From Bradyrhizobium betae (lineage in GTDB: Bacteria > Pseudomonadota > Alphaproteobacteria > Rhizobiales > Xanthobacteraceae): a stretch of 64,000 nt of DNA. The notes below the pieces were generated by a model that was not told the origin of the DNA, did no database searches, and saw nothing but the letters and a program-made list of their open reading frames with translations. Shown piece after piece: positions 51,471 through 60,841 of the stretch. The position numbers and the translations under genes are program-made. Position 1 is the first letter of the stretch. Every line of letters begins with the position of its first letter. The stretch spans positions 434,001-498,000 of the forward strand of contig NZ_MZXW01000050.1 in assembly GCF_004123905.1 (NCBI RefSeq), read 5' to 3'.

Positions 51471-52129
51471 GCGATCATGTCGAGGGCGCGGAGTCTGCCC
51501 ACGAGCATGATGTCATTCGCAGGCAAGTGACGTCTTACTACTCCTCGAAGCTTGCAGCTTGCGGACCGACATCGAGAGGTGTGGATTGGAACGGAATGGC
51601 CTCACACGAACTGCGCCATCGCCAATTCCTGCGTCTCTTGGACGGCGATCGAGAAGCCTCCGTACTGGATCTGGGCTGCGGTTACGGGGATTTTTGCCGA
51701 TTCCTCCGCGCCGAGGGATATCACGGAGCCTTCACGGGCTACGACGTGGTGCCGGGCATGATCGCGGAGGCTCTGCGTCTTCATGGAGATCAAGGTTGTC
51801 GCTGGCGGGTTGGCGGTGAGCCGTCGGAGCCAGCCGACTTTGCTATTGCCAGTGGCATCTTCAACGTCAGGGGAAGTGTGGCTGTTGCGGCATGGACGCA
51901 ATACGTTCATCAGACCATCGACATTCTTGCAGCCTCGAGCAACCGCGGCTTTGCATTCAATATTCTCAGCCTGTCCAGCGATCCTGAACGTCGCGCGACG
52001 CATCTCTATTACGCGGATGCCGCCGAGATGTTGTCGCATTGCTTGAAGCGCTTTGGCCGGTCCGTCGCGCTGCTGCAGGACTATGGTCTGTTCGAATTCA
52101 CGGTCATCGTTCGACACCCTGTCGGGTAA
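51467..52129 (+). CDS. class I SAM-dependent methyltransferase
   Basis: Methyltransferase of 220 aa with the SAM-binding motif VLDLGCGYGDFCRFL near residue 65 and an acidic loop GYDVVPGMIAEA. Coupled to the glycosyltransferase by an ATGA overlap, it probably methylates a sugar or glycan intermediate, which is inference. Its end is 3 bp from the convergent GH43-like gene. Confidence 0.82.
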   Translation: MSDHVEGAESAHEHDVIRRQVTSYYSSKLAACGPTSRGVDWNGMASHELRHRQFLRLLDGDREASVLDLGCGYGDFCRFLRAEGYHGAFTGYDVVPGMIAEALRLHGDQGCRWRVGGEPSEPADFAIASGIFNVRGSVAVAAWTQYVHQTIDILAASSNRGFAFNILSLSSDPERRATHLYYADAAEMLSHCLKRFGRSVALLQDYGLFEFTVIVRHPVG

Positions 52130-52132
52130 TGC

Positions 52133-53059
52133 TCAGTCCTGCTCGAGTATGGCTAGTCCGAAGCCGGCGTCACCGTACCGGCCGCCATTGTAGAGCATCA
52201 GCCGACCTATGTCTGAATCGAACACGAAAGGGTAGCAAATCATCGGGCCTTCCCAGCTTTCCGCATCGTTGTGGATTCCGGCAAGGGCGTCTCGGCGAGT
52301 CCAGGCCAGGCCATCAGGCGAGGTTGCGTAGCCGATCTGATAACCCCAATCGTTGCCGCGATAGGAGTACCAGGCCTTATAGCTGCCGTCGGCTTCGCGC
52401 AGGGGACAGAAGCGCGCGATCGCAACTTCGCCTGGATGCTCGAAAGTTAGTGCGTTCGTGCCCTCGATAGTCCAGTGGATTCCGTCGGCTGACTCCGCAT
52501 AACGGATGTCGTAGGAGGGAAGCGCCCTGCCGTCTTGCAAGGTCCAACTGCGTCCGGACTGATACCACATGCGAAAGGTCTGACCTTCCACCATTACGGC
52601 GGGGTCGGCGACGAAGACGGGCTCCCGCATGCAACGATCCAGGATCGGACCAGAGCTGATGCGCTCAAAGGGGAGGTCCAGTCTGCCGGCCGGCCGCTCG
52701 GCAGCCCCGATCGCAGCATAGAAGCCTACGGTCACTCCAAGCGTCCAGCCTTGATAATAGAGCCGCTCAATTCCGTGGTGCTCTACGATCCAGCAGCCGA
52801 TCGCGCCGCTGTCGTCGAAGCCGCCGAGAGGGCCCGGCGACAAGAGGGGATCGGTCGCCAAGCGCAGTATCCGAGTTGGATCGCGGACGTCGATGTCCAG
52901 CCACGACACGTTGGATCGTTTCTTTCGATCACGCGGCGTAAAATAAACCCTGTACCGATAGTCGCCCAGGCTTTTTGCGATAGGAAGCATGGCGTGACTG
53001 TGCGACCATTCCGAGTGGCCGCTCGCAACAAAAATGTGGCCGAGTTTTCTCCACCGCAT
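52133..53059 (-). CDS. GH43/GH32-like five-bladed propeller protein
   Basis: Protein of 308 aa without signal peptide. Repeated blade motifs such as GQTFRMWYQSGRSW, GSYKAWYSYRGNDWGYQIGYATSPDGLAW and SYDIRYAESADGIHW are typical of furanosidase-like propellers. A clear catalytic acid/base pair was not assigned. GAAGGAAG precedes the ATG. In this operon it follows a NeuD-like acetyltransferase by 12 bp, so a cytoplasmic role in sugar processing or recognition is more likely than polymer degradation. Confidence 0.65.
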   Translation of the reverse strand: MRWRKLGHIFVASGHSEWSHSHAMLPIAKSLGDYRYRVYFTPRDRKKRSNVSWLDIDVRDPTRILRLATDPLLSPGPLGGFDDSGAIGCWIVEHHGIERLYYQGWTLGVTVGFYAAIGAAERPAGRLDLPFERISSGPILDRCMREPVFVADPAVMVEGQTFRMWYQSGRSWTLQDGRALPSYDIRYAESADGIHWTIEGTNALTFEHPGEVAIARFCPLREADGSYKAWYSYRGNDWGYQIGYATSPDGLAWTRRDALAGIHNDAESWEGPMICYPFVFDSDIGRLMLYNGGRYGDAGFGLAILEQD

Positions 53060-53071
53060 GAGCCGCTTCCT

Positions 53072-53737
53072 TCAGATGCGACGCAGCCGGGTGCTCGGAA
53101 CGGGAGAACGTTCGGTGCCGCGCGGTGCAACAACCGAGAAGTCGGGTTGATCCTCCAGGATCAACGCTCCGGCGCCCAGCACACATTTTTGTCCAATCGA
53201 GATATGGTCGCGCAAGGTCACGTTGACGCCGACGAAGCTTCCCCTGCCGATCTTCGCTCCCCCCGAGACCACCACGTGGGAAGCGAGGAAAACATCATCC
53301 TCGATTACCGAATGATGTCCTATATGGTTGCCGCTCCACAGGGTTACATTGGCTCCGATCTGCGCAAAGGGCTGGATCGTGTTGTCTTCCAGGATGAAGC
53401 AATTCTCCTTGATGCTCAGGCCGGGGAATATCGTCGCGCGGCTGCTGACGTAGGAAACCAGTTGATAACCTGCGTCACGTGCTGCTGCGACCTTGGCAGC
53501 TCGCAGTTCGTTCAAATTCGAGTAGCTGACGGCCACGAAGAGCCCATAATGCTCAGCGGGAAAATGCGTTGCGACAGCCTCGAAAGGCACGACAGGTCGC
53601 CCGCGAAACGTGGGGCTAGTAAGGTAGGGCTTATCGACGGTGAACCCCACGACTTCGAATTCGGAATCATGCGTGAAGTAAAAATCCGCAAGCTCGGCGA
53701 GCTCGCCGTTGCCGAATATGACGATCTGCTGCTTCAC
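53072..53737 (-). CDS. PglD/NeuD-type sugar O- or N-acyltransferase
   Basis: Acyltransferase of 221 aa. The N-terminal Rossmann-like half (about 1-90) begins QQIVIFGNGELAELADFYF, and the C-terminal half has hexapeptide repeats forming a left-handed beta helix (IGANVTLWSGNHIGHHSVIEDD onward), with the usual active-site His in GNHIGHHS. These enzymes acetylate amino sugars or sialic acid-like sugars for surface glycans. It is the middle gene of a three-gene minus-strand operon. Confidence 0.87.
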   Translation of the reverse strand: MKQQIVIFGNGELAELADFYFTHDSEFEVVGFTVDKPYLTSPTFRGRPVVPFEAVATHFPAEHYGLFVAVSYSNLNELRAAKVAAARDAGYQLVSYVSSRATIFPGLSIKENCFILEDNTIQPFAQIGANVTLWSGNHIGHHSVIEDDVFLASHVVVSGGAKIGRGSFVGVNVTLRDHISIGQKCVLGAGALILEDQPDFSVVAPRGTERSPVPSTRLRRI

Positions 53738-53759
53738 GCGTGTCGCTCCCGGACGAACG

Positions 53760-54785
53760 CTAGTCGGTTTCAGTCGCCTTGCGCAAGGTCTTCTCGAGCC
53801 ACGCGACGATCGACAGTCCCTCGGCCGCCGCCTGCCTGACGATTGTCTCGCGCAGTTGCGGCGACACGCCTTCGAGCCGGCCGAAATAGCGGGTGCGGTG
53901 CGAGCCGCCGCGCCATCCGGGAAACTCGACGTCGAGGTCGAGCTGAGGCTCGCCGGCGCCGACCTCGAACGAGATCAGGTAGAATGAGCCATTGAGGACC
54001 CAGCGGCAGCTGACGTCGCGCGCATTGACCGGAATCCTGTCGAGCGGCGCCACATGCGCGAACAGGGGATTCGAATTCTTCAGGATCTTCGCGAATTCGG
54101 TTTCCGCGAGCCACGGGCCCACGCTCTCGTCGCCGGCGACGACGCGGCCCCCCGGTTTTACCACGCGCGCCATCTCCTTGAGCGCGCCGGCGATGTCGGG
54201 AAACAGGTTCAGGCCGCCGAAATGAAAGGCCGCATCGAAAAAGCCATCCGGGAACGGCAGCCGCATCGCGTCGCCTCGAAACAAGCGGACGCGGCTGAAA
54301 TCGGCTCGGACGTCTTCCAGGCGCTGCTTGCCGATCGCGAGCATCTCGTAGGAGAGGTCGCCGGCATAGACAGTTGTGTCCCTGCGGAGCAGATGGACGG
54401 TGTCGCGGCAGGTCCCGCAGCCGATCTCCAGCACGCGCGCGCCGGGCAGGAGCTTGAGGCTCGCGACAATATCCTCGCGGACCGGTTCCTCCTCGGCGAG
54501 CAGCATCCGGAACATGACGCTGTTGCCGAGATCATATTCATGCGCCCGGGTGCGGTAGAAATCCTGGTTGCCGTGCAGCGGCTGCTCGCCGCCGGTCGCA
54601 GGGACGAAATCGGGGATGCCGTCGTGAATGGGATAGCGGGCGCCGTCGGCACCGACGAGCGCTGAGCCATCCGCGGCTGGGGTAAGGGGCTGGTAGTTTT
54701 CTGGGCTAACGAAGTCGAGCACGCGATATTCCGGTTTGGCGTCGATCCGAACTGAGCTTGTACAGATTGGGCCGGGACGTGTCAC
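53760..54785 (-). CDS. SAM-dependent methyltransferase with Trm112-like N-terminus
   Basis: Methyltransferase of up to 341 aa. A Trm112/YbaR-like short domain near the N-terminus (YQPLTPAADGSALVGADGARYPIHDGIPDFVP) is followed by a class I domain with VLEIGCGTCRDTVHLL and a Methyltransf_11-like core to about 240. The last 100 residues are unassigned. GTG at 54785 has a poor ribosome site; GTG at 54722 (VLDFVSPENYQPL) with GGAA upstream may be the true start. It heads the operon with NeuD- and GH43-like genes and is likely a glycan methyltransferase. Confidence 0.78.
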   Translation of the reverse strand: MTRPGPICTSSVRIDAKPEYRVLDFVSPENYQPLTPAADGSALVGADGARYPIHDGIPDFVPATGGEQPLHGNQDFYRTRAHEYDLGNSVMFRMLLAEEEPVREDIVASLKLLPGARVLEIGCGTCRDTVHLLRRDTTVYAGDLSYEMLAIGKQRLEDVRADFSRVRLFRGDAMRLPFPDGFFDAAFHFGGLNLFPDIAGALKEMARVVKPGGRVVAGDESVGPWLAETEFAKILKNSNPLFAHVAPLDRIPVNARDVSCRWVLNGSFYLISFEVGAGEPQLDLDVEFPGWRGGSHRTRYFGRLEGVSPQLRETIVRQAAAEGLSIVAWLEKTLRKATETD

Positions 54786-54843
54786 CCGCCAGCGAACCGG
54801 CCGACGATCGGCTCCTGGACGACAGTCGTCCGAATGCTTCCGC

Positions 54844-55146
54844 TCAGCGCGGCAGGCGTTTCAGGTCGGCGCGCGCCTTCTCGGCCAGCGGGTCGTCGCC
54901 ATGGCGGGCGATGAAGAGCTCGTAGGCTTCCGCCGTGTTCTTGCGGCGGGCGGCCTCGTACTCCTCCGCAACCGCGGCGGACGGATCCCGGGCCGGTGGA
55001 ACCGACGGAGAAGGTACTGATTTGCCGCTTTCGGCCGCTTTGGCCTTCCCGTCCATGATGGGCAGTCCTTCGGAGCTGTGATGGTCCGCCATGGCGAGAG
55101 CAAATATGGCGCCGAGAACACCGGCCGACAGTCGTGATATTCTCAT
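54844..55146 (-). CDS. small exported hypothetical protein
   Basis: Protein of 100 aa with a probable signal or anchor segment (MRISRLSAGVLGAIFALAMA), then a proline/serine-rich linker and a helical, charged C-terminus resembling one TPR-like helix pair (AEAYELFIARHGDDPLAEKARADL). The C-terminal pattern is often found next to caspase-like or secreted domains in rhizobia. No firm family was recognised. Confidence 0.6.
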   Translation of the reverse strand: MRISRLSAGVLGAIFALAMADHHSSEGLPIMDGKAKAAESGKSVPSPSVPPARDPSAAVAEEYEAARRKNTAEAYELFIARHGDDPLAEKARADLKRLPR

Positions 55147-55349
55147 GGTTTTCGTTGCAAATTCATCGCGCTGGACGGTTGCCGCCGCCTTTTCCGCGGT
55201 CCCGTATCAATACAGGATTTGATGTTTAACGGCTCGTTACGCAAGCCGCCGGGCATTGGCGCCAAAATTAAGCCAAACGTATCATTCTCAAGCTAGAATC
55301 GCCTGCCTGCACCCCGAATCGCGTCCGACGCGTTGCTCCGGAGAGTCCA

Positions 55350-57704
55350 TTGGCCACGTCCGTCACCGTGAGTGCCACCAACAACGCCGATATCGATGGC
55401 CTGCTGTCGGGCTACAAATGGACCGGCGCGATCACCTACAGCTTTCCCGACTCGTCCAGCGACTACGCCAGTTCTTATGGCGGCGGCCACAGCGAGCCGA
55501 TCACCTCGGGCTTTGCCTCGGCGCCGACCCAGATGCAGGCGGCGATCAACTACGCGATCGGACTGATTCTCGGCTACACCAACGCCAGCATCACGTATGC
55601 GGGCACAAACGGCGCCGATATCATGATCGCGCAGTCGCCCGCGGCCAATCCGACCTCCTACGCCTACTACCCCGGCAACTATGCGGCCGGCGGCGACGTG
55701 TGGTTCGGGACCCAGTACAATTACACACTGGCGCAGCTCGGCAATTACTATTTCACAACGGCGCTGCATGAGCTTGGCCACGCCCTCGGCCTCAAGCACA
55801 GCCAGGAGACTGGTGGCCCCGCCAATGTCGCGGTGCCGAGCGCGCATGACGACAGCGAATACACCGTCATGAGCTATCGCAGCTATGTCGGCGCCTCGAC
55901 GACGGCTGGCTACACCAATGAGGCCTACGGATATCCGCAGACCTACATGGCCAACGATATTCTCGCGCTGCAGACGATGTACGGTGCGGACTACACGACC
56001 CAGAGCGGCAACACGGTCTACACCTGGAGCACGACGACCGGGCAGGAGTTCATCAACGGCGTCGCGCAGCTCGCGCCCGGCGGTGGCGCCGGCGGCTCGG
56101 CCAACCGTATCTACGAGACGGTCTGGGATGGTGGCGGCGTCGATACCTACGATTTGTCGAACTATACGACGAACCTGAACATCAATCTCAATCCCGGCGC
56201 TTCGTCGGTGTTCTCCACCGTGCAGCTGGCAAATCTCGGCGACGGCCATGACGCCTCGGGCAACATCTACAATGCCTATCTCTACAACGGCGACGCGCGG
56301 TCCTATATCGACAATGCCACCGGCGGCTCCGGCAACGACAGCCTCCTCGGCAACGCCATCGCCAACGTGCTGAACGGCGGCTCCGGCGACGATGCGATCA
56401 CAGGTGGTGGAGGCAACGACACCATCATCGGCGGTTCCGGCACCGACACCGCAGTGTATTCGGGCAACGAAGCCAATTATGTCATCGTCTACAATTCGGC
56501 CACGCAGACGTTCACCCTGACTGACCAGCGATCCGGCACTCCAGACGGCAGCGATACGGTCACGGGTGTAGAGTATTTCCAGTTCGCTGACGGAACGGTC
56601 ACGAGCGCCGCTCTCGCGGCTTTCGCCGCCGGCCACGCCGCAACCCGGGAGCCTGATTTCAACGGTGACGGCAAGACCGACCTGCTATTCCTCAATGACA
56701 CCACGCACGGCGTCGCCGTCTGGGACATGAATGGCACCCAGGTGCTCGACAACACGCAGGTCGGCACCTCGTCCACCGGCTCCCACTATGCCGCGAAGGG
56801 CGACTTCAACGGCGATGGCAAATCCGACCTGTTGTTCCTGAACGACTCGACGCACGAGCTGTCAGCGATGCTGATGAACGGATCGCAGAGTACTGCGCCC
56901 GCTGTCATCGGTACCATCAATGCCGCAGGCGGATGGCAGTTCACCGACGTTGGCGATTTCAACGGCGATGGCAAGACCGACCTTCTGTTCGTCAACCCGA
57001 CCACCAACGGGATCGCCGAGTGGCAGTTAAACGGCACGCAGGTCGTTACCAGTCCGCAAGTGGGTGTCGCGCCGTCCGGCTTTCATTTTGCCTCCACCGG
57101 TGACTTCAACGGCGACGGCAAGACCGACCTGCTGCTGATCAACGACGCGACGCACGACGTCCAGATGTGGCAGATGAACGGCACGCAAGTTTCGTCCGCG
57201 ACCACGATCGGCACGATCAACGCGGCGGGCGGATGGCATTTCGCGGCGACCGGCGACTTCAACGGGGACGGCAAGACCGACCTGTTTTTCCTCAACGACA
57301 CCACCCATGGTGCCGCGGTCTGGTTGATGAACGGAAGCCAGATCACCGCCAGCCCGCAGATCGGCGTCATCAACGCGGCCAGCGGCTGGCAGTTCACTGA
57401 CATCGGAGATTTCAACGGCGACGGCAAATCCGATCTCTTGTTCGTCAACAGCGCTACCCGTGGCGTCGCCGTCTGGCAGCTCAACGGGACGCAAGTCACC
57501 GACAATCCTCAGGTCGGGATCGCGGCTTCAGGCAACGTCTATGCGGGCTTGCAGGACATTAACGGCGACCACAAGTCCGATATCCTGTTCGAGAACGCGA
57601 CCACCAACGCGCTGACGGTGTGGGAAATGAACGGCACCCAGGTCGCGGTCAACCAGCAGATCGGCACGACAAACTCAGCTGGCGGCTGGCATCTCGTCAC
57701 CTGA
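55350..57704 (+). CDS. serralysin-like M10 metalloprotease with RTX and FG-GAP repeats
   Basis: Secreted protein of 784 aa. The zinc site is H140-E141-LG-H144-ALGLK-H150 with a Met-turn in YTVMSYRSY. A serralysin-type RTX region follows (GGSGNDSLLGN, LNGGSGDDAIT, GGGGNDTIIGGSG, about 325-375). Then come at least seven FG-GAP/VCBS-type repeats with DFNGDGKTDLLF calcium-binding motifs (about 430-775). No N-terminal signal is present, as for type I-secreted proteases. The start is TTG at 55350, with GGAGAG upstream. Its 3' end overlaps the convergent acyltransferase gene by 30 bp. Confidence 0.9.
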   Translation: MATSVTVSATNNADIDGLLSGYKWTGAITYSFPDSSSDYASSYGGGHSEPITSGFASAPTQMQAAINYAIGLILGYTNASITYAGTNGADIMIAQSPAANPTSYAYYPGNYAAGGDVWFGTQYNYTLAQLGNYYFTTALHELGHALGLKHSQETGGPANVAVPSAHDDSEYTVMSYRSYVGASTTAGYTNEAYGYPQTYMANDILALQTMYGADYTTQSGNTVYTWSTTTGQEFINGVAQLAPGGGAGGSANRIYETVWDGGGVDTYDLSNYTTNLNINLNPGASSVFSTVQLANLGDGHDASGNIYNAYLYNGDARSYIDNATGGSGNDSLLGNAIANVLNGGSGDDAITGGGGNDTIIGGSGTDTAVYSGNEANYVIVYNSATQTFTLTDQRSGTPDGSDTVTGVEYFQFADGTVTSAALAAFAAGHAATREPDFNGDGKTDLLFLNDTTHGVAVWDMNGTQVLDNTQVGTSSTGSHYAAKGDFNGDGKSDLLFLNDSTHELSAMLMNGSQSTAPAVIGTINAAGGWQFTDVGDFNGDGKTDLLFVNPTTNGIAEWQLNGTQVVTSPQVGVAPSGFHFASTGDFNGDGKTDLLLINDATHDVQMWQMNGTQVSSATTIGTINAAGGWHFAATGDFNGDGKTDLFFLNDTTHGAAVWLMNGSQITASPQIGVINAASGWQFTDIGDFNGDGKSDLLFVNSATRGVAVWQLNGTQVTDNPQVGIAASGNVYAGLQDINGDHKSDILFENATTNALTVWEMNGTQVAVNQQIGTTNSAGGWHLVT

Positions 57705-58244
57705 CGCGTTTTCGAACGCCGCTGGCTCATTGCGCGTCTCGATCTCGCGCGACTTGATCACCGTTAGCGGATTTCCCACCCCGACCGACCATGGCGGGAC
57801 GTCCTTGGTGACCACCGACCCGGCGCCGATCACTGCGCCTTCCCCGATTTCGACGCCGGGAAGGACAAGCGCGTTGGCGCCGATCCAGGCGCGATCGTGA
57901 ATGCGGATCGTGCCGGCAGTGTCGGGAAGTTCGAGCGAACCATGATCATGACTGGCGCCGCACAAGGTCACGCCGGGAGACAGCGCAACGCCCTTGCCGA
58001 TCACGATCTCCGCGCCTTTGACCAGAAAAGACGGATAGATCCTGCAACCCTGGTTGAGGATCGAGCCGTCGCCGATGGAAACGATCCAAGGGTATCTGAC
58101 ATAGACGCCGTAGTCGATGATCGCCCCGGCGCCCAGTCGCTTGAACGCGAGCTTAAAGATCAGTCTGCGCAGGAACGGCGGAAGCAGGTCGCAGACCGTC
58201 CAGAACAGGTGCTCCGCGTAGCGATAATATTGAAACCTGAGCAT
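57675..58244 (-). CDS. LbH-type acyltransferase (WcaF/colanic-acid-like)
   Basis: Acyltransferase of 189 aa with a left-handed beta-helix core: IVSIGDGSILNQGC, IVIGKGVALSPGV and IGANALVLPGVEIGEGAVIGAGSV. The active-site His probably lies in GASHDHGSLE. It would acetylate a sugar or glycan unit. The ATG at 58244 is chosen since the upstream frame is low-quality sequence; its ribosome site is weak. Its 3' end overlaps the convergent protease gene by 30 bp, so the two C-termini share DNA. Confidence 0.83.
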   Translation of the reverse strand: MLRFQYYRYAEHLFWTVCDLLPPFLRRLIFKLAFKRLGAGAIIDYGVYVRYPWIVSIGDGSILNQGCRIYPSFLVKGAEIVIGKGVALSPGVTLCGASHDHGSLELPDTAGTIRIHDRAWIGANALVLPGVEIGEGAVIGAGSVVTKDVPPWSVGVGNPLTVIKSREIETRNEPAAFENASGDEMPAAS

Positions 58245-58961
58245 CAAGAGGCCAGACGTCTGCCGATCAAGACGGCCTGAAGGAGGAAGTCGATCCGGAC
58301 GGCCCGGAAGGGCAGAACAGGTGACGAGCTTAGACCATCGAAATCTGTCCGGCAAACCCGTCGCGGCAACCCCGGTGACGCAGCATGCCGGGCCCAACGT
58401 CGCCGAGGTCCAACGTCCCGTGCCGGGCCGCTTCGTGCGGACCGGTGCGATGTCGCGATAAGTTGTCGCAGGATCCCACGAACCGTTCGGCGAGCCGGCG
58501 CGCTTCGTGGCTGCTTGCCGGTGCGGAACACGCAAAAATGGGAGGTGAAAGCCCATTGTCGCTCCGTGGCGCGTGCGCCATACGATGTCGACAGTGACGA
58601 TTGAAGGTTTTCATCGCTTGTTTCCAGGCAGGTCGAAACGAAAAAGCCTCGCATGATTTGAACCTCCCTGTGGTTGCAAAGACCAATCCAAGCAGGTTCC
58701 GACGTGCAGTGGGCTAGCGTCAGATCATTGTGGATGAATCGATTGATCTCCACGACGGCATGTCGCAAAACTTTCTGCGATACGAAATAGAATTTGCGAA
58801 ATAATAACAAGCCCGCGACAAGACGAGAATTGCGCTAATCGACAGGGGGGCCTGTCAGTTTCGAAAACGCTTCTATTGTCCCATGCCTTCCCGAGCCACG
58901 AGTATTGGCTCGCGGAAAAACTGCATTCCCCAGCAAACACTGCTTTAATGGAGATTTACCC
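58245..58961. other. region without supported gene before the beta-helix protein gene
   Basis: About 717 bp. A minus-strand frame is open for 188 codons (58244-58810), but it is arginine/serine-rich with no domain pattern, so it is not called. The right part (58720-58850) is AT-richer and may hold the promoter of the next gene. Confidence 0.4.
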
Positions 58962-59882
58962 ATGCGTCGCATTGCCCTGGTGGCTTTGGCCCTCGGACTG
59001 TTCGTTCCACTCCTCGCGTCGGCACCCGCCAACGCGCAAGCGACCCGAACCTGGGTGTCAGGTGTCGGTGATGACGCCAACCCCTGTAGCCGCACTGCAC
59101 CCTGCAAGACCTTCGCAGGCGCAATTTCCAAGACTGCCGCAGCCGGCGAGATCAACTGCCTGGATCCGGGCGGCTTCGGTGCGGTGACGGTGACCAAGTC
59201 GATGACGATCTCCTGCGAGGCGGGAACGGCCGGCGTGCTGGTGTCTGGCACCAACGCCATCATCTTCAATGCCGGCGTGAACGATTATCTTTTCCTGAAG
59301 GGGCTCGATTTCGAAGGGCTTGGAACTGGCATCAACGGCGTCAGCTTCCTGAACGGCGGATTCCTCCATGTCGAGGATTGCGTCTTCCGGCGCTTCACGG
59401 GCAGCGGCATTTCGATCACGGCTGGTGGCGCCACCGGCTTCGAAATCACCCGCACGACGGTATTCAGCAATGGTAACGGCTCGACCGGGGCCGGCATTCG
59501 CATCGCGCCGGCAGCCGGCGGGACCAGCAAGGGTATGATCGATCGCGTGGTTGCTGACCGCAACACCTTCGGTTTCGCTGCGGATGCAAGCGGAGGCAGC
59601 ATATTGCTCAACGTGGACCACAGCTCGGCGACCAACAGCACGCTCGCCGGCGTCATCGGCACGGCCACTTCCGGCACGGCCAACGTGATGATCATGCGTT
59701 CGACGGCGTCCAACAATGCCACCGGCATTCAGAACGCCGGCGGGACCACCACGATCCGCGTCGGTGAATCTGCGATCCAGGGCAACACGACCGGCGTGTC
59801 GGGTGTGGTGTCGTCCTATACGACCAACCAGCTCAACGGCAACACCACGGACGGGACGATGTCCACGATCCCGCTGAAGTAA
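58962..59882 (+). CDS. secreted right-handed parallel beta-helix protein
   Basis: Exported protein of 306 aa with a Sec signal (MRRIALVALALGLFVPLLASAPANA|Q). Cysteines in the N-terminal part (NPCSRTAPCKTF, then NCLDPG and ISCEAG) suggest disulfides. The rest is small-residue, asparagine-rich turns typical of a pectate-lyase-like beta helix, with no lyase motif found. GGAG lies about 8 bases before the ATG. Possible polysaccharide-binding or structural surface protein; enzymatic function is not supported. Confidence 0.85.
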   Translation: MRRIALVALALGLFVPLLASAPANAQATRTWVSGVGDDANPCSRTAPCKTFAGAISKTAAAGEINCLDPGGFGAVTVTKSMTISCEAGTAGVLVSGTNAIIFNAGVNDYLFLKGLDFEGLGTGINGVSFLNGGFLHVEDCVFRRFTGSGISITAGGATGFEITRTTVFSNGNGSTGAGIRIAPAAGGTSKGMIDRVVADRNTFGFAADASGGSILLNVDHSSATNSTLAGVIGTATSGTANVMIMRSTASNNATGIQNAGGTTTIRVGESAIQGNTTGVSGVVSSYTTNQLNGNTTDGTMSTIPLK

Positions 59883-59908
59883 GCTGCTTCGTTACCGCTT
59901 CGGACCGA

Positions 59909-59942
59909 CGCTCCGGACGATGAACTCGTCCGGAGCGTTTTT
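59909..59942 (+). terminator. intrinsic terminator after the beta-helix gene
   Basis: CGCTCCGGACGA and TCGTCCGGAGCG form a perfect 12-bp stem with a 5-base loop followed by five T residues. It may also limit the convergent WbqC gene transcript. Confidence 0.88.
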
Positions 59943-59958
59943 CTGTCCGTATCGCCGA

Positions 59959-60648
59959 TCAGGCGTTCCGCTCGAGATAGCGCGCGGCCTCGCGCCCGGT
60001 GTTGAACAGCAGGTCGAGCGCGCTGACTTCGTGGACGAAGTCGCCGTGCAATTGCGTGTATTCGGGATAGCCGCGGTAGCTCATCCATTCCGTCGTCACG
60101 CCGGCGGCGCGGAACATCTCCTCGTCGAAATAATCGCGTGCGGAAGGGCCGCTGAGATAGCGGTCGGCGCCCGCCGCGCGGGCGATGGCGAGCAGCCGCT
60201 CGGTCTTGGCCCCTTGCGCCGGATAGGCGGTGTCGCGCGTCATCCGCGTCCCGATTCCGAGCAAGCCGGCGATGCCGTGCAGGAAGATGGCGTTGACGTC
60301 GGTCAGCCTCTTCTCGCGCTCGGCCTGTTCGTACCAGCTCTTCACCACCTCAGCGAAATCGTCGAAGAAGGCGGCGCGGCGATAGGCGAGCGCGATCGCG
60401 CGCCAATGCTTCTCGGCCCAGGGCCCCGCGATCTCGACCTCGTCGATCGGCTGCTCGAAGCGGCCCTTGACCACGACGGGGATGGTCAGCCAGGTCGGGC
60501 CGTTCGCCGTCTTGATCAGGTTGCGATTGTGCCAATGCCGCTTCACGTACTGGACGCGGTCGAAGATCACGTATTCGTCGCAGCTCCGGATCAGATCGAA
60601 GAAGCCCTTCCAGGGGATGTAGCAGGACTGGATGATGCAAATCCGCAC
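59959..60648 (-). CDS. WbqC-like family protein
   Basis: Protein of 229 aa of the WbqC family, found in O-antigen and capsule clusters. Characteristic features are ICIIQSCYIPWKGFFDLI at the start, FDRVQYVKRHWHNRN, and the later YLSGPSARDYFDEE. The biochemical role is not firmly established; a sugar N-acyl or amino-sugar step has been suggested by context. GTG at 60648 is chosen with AGGA about 9 bases upstream. Confidence 0.87.
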   Translation of the reverse strand: MRICIIQSCYIPWKGFFDLIRSCDEYVIFDRVQYVKRHWHNRNLIKTANGPTWLTIPVVVKGRFEQPIDEVEIAGPWAEKHWRAIALAYRRAAFFDDFAEVVKSWYEQAEREKRLTDVNAIFLHGIAGLLGIGTRMTRDTAYPAQGAKTERLLAIARAAGADRYLSGPSARDYFDEEMFRAAGVTTEWMSYRGYPEYTQLHGDFVHEVSALDLLFNTGREAARYLERNA

Positions 60649-60841
60649 AACGCGCGATCCTGTACCCGTGACGGCCGTGTCGGCGCATTCCGCGCGGTGG
60701 CCAAGCGACATTCGAAGAGATTCTGGCCCGTCTTATAGTCGCGCCGGCTCTGCTCCCAAAGCATCAAATCGCCGGGCAGCCGTGCACTGGATTCTCGTGG
60801 TGCGGCAGACTAGTCTGGCGCGCAGGCAGGGAAGGGACGGC

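Noticed and set aside
56640..57700. Regular repeats in the metalloprotease gene considered as a CRISPR-like array
   Set aside because: They are coding FG-GAP repeats with a constant frame and calcium-binding DxNGDGKxD motifs.
58244..58810. A 188-codon minus-strand frame upstream of the acyltransferase
   Set aside because: No ribosome site, domain or natural amino-acid pattern.
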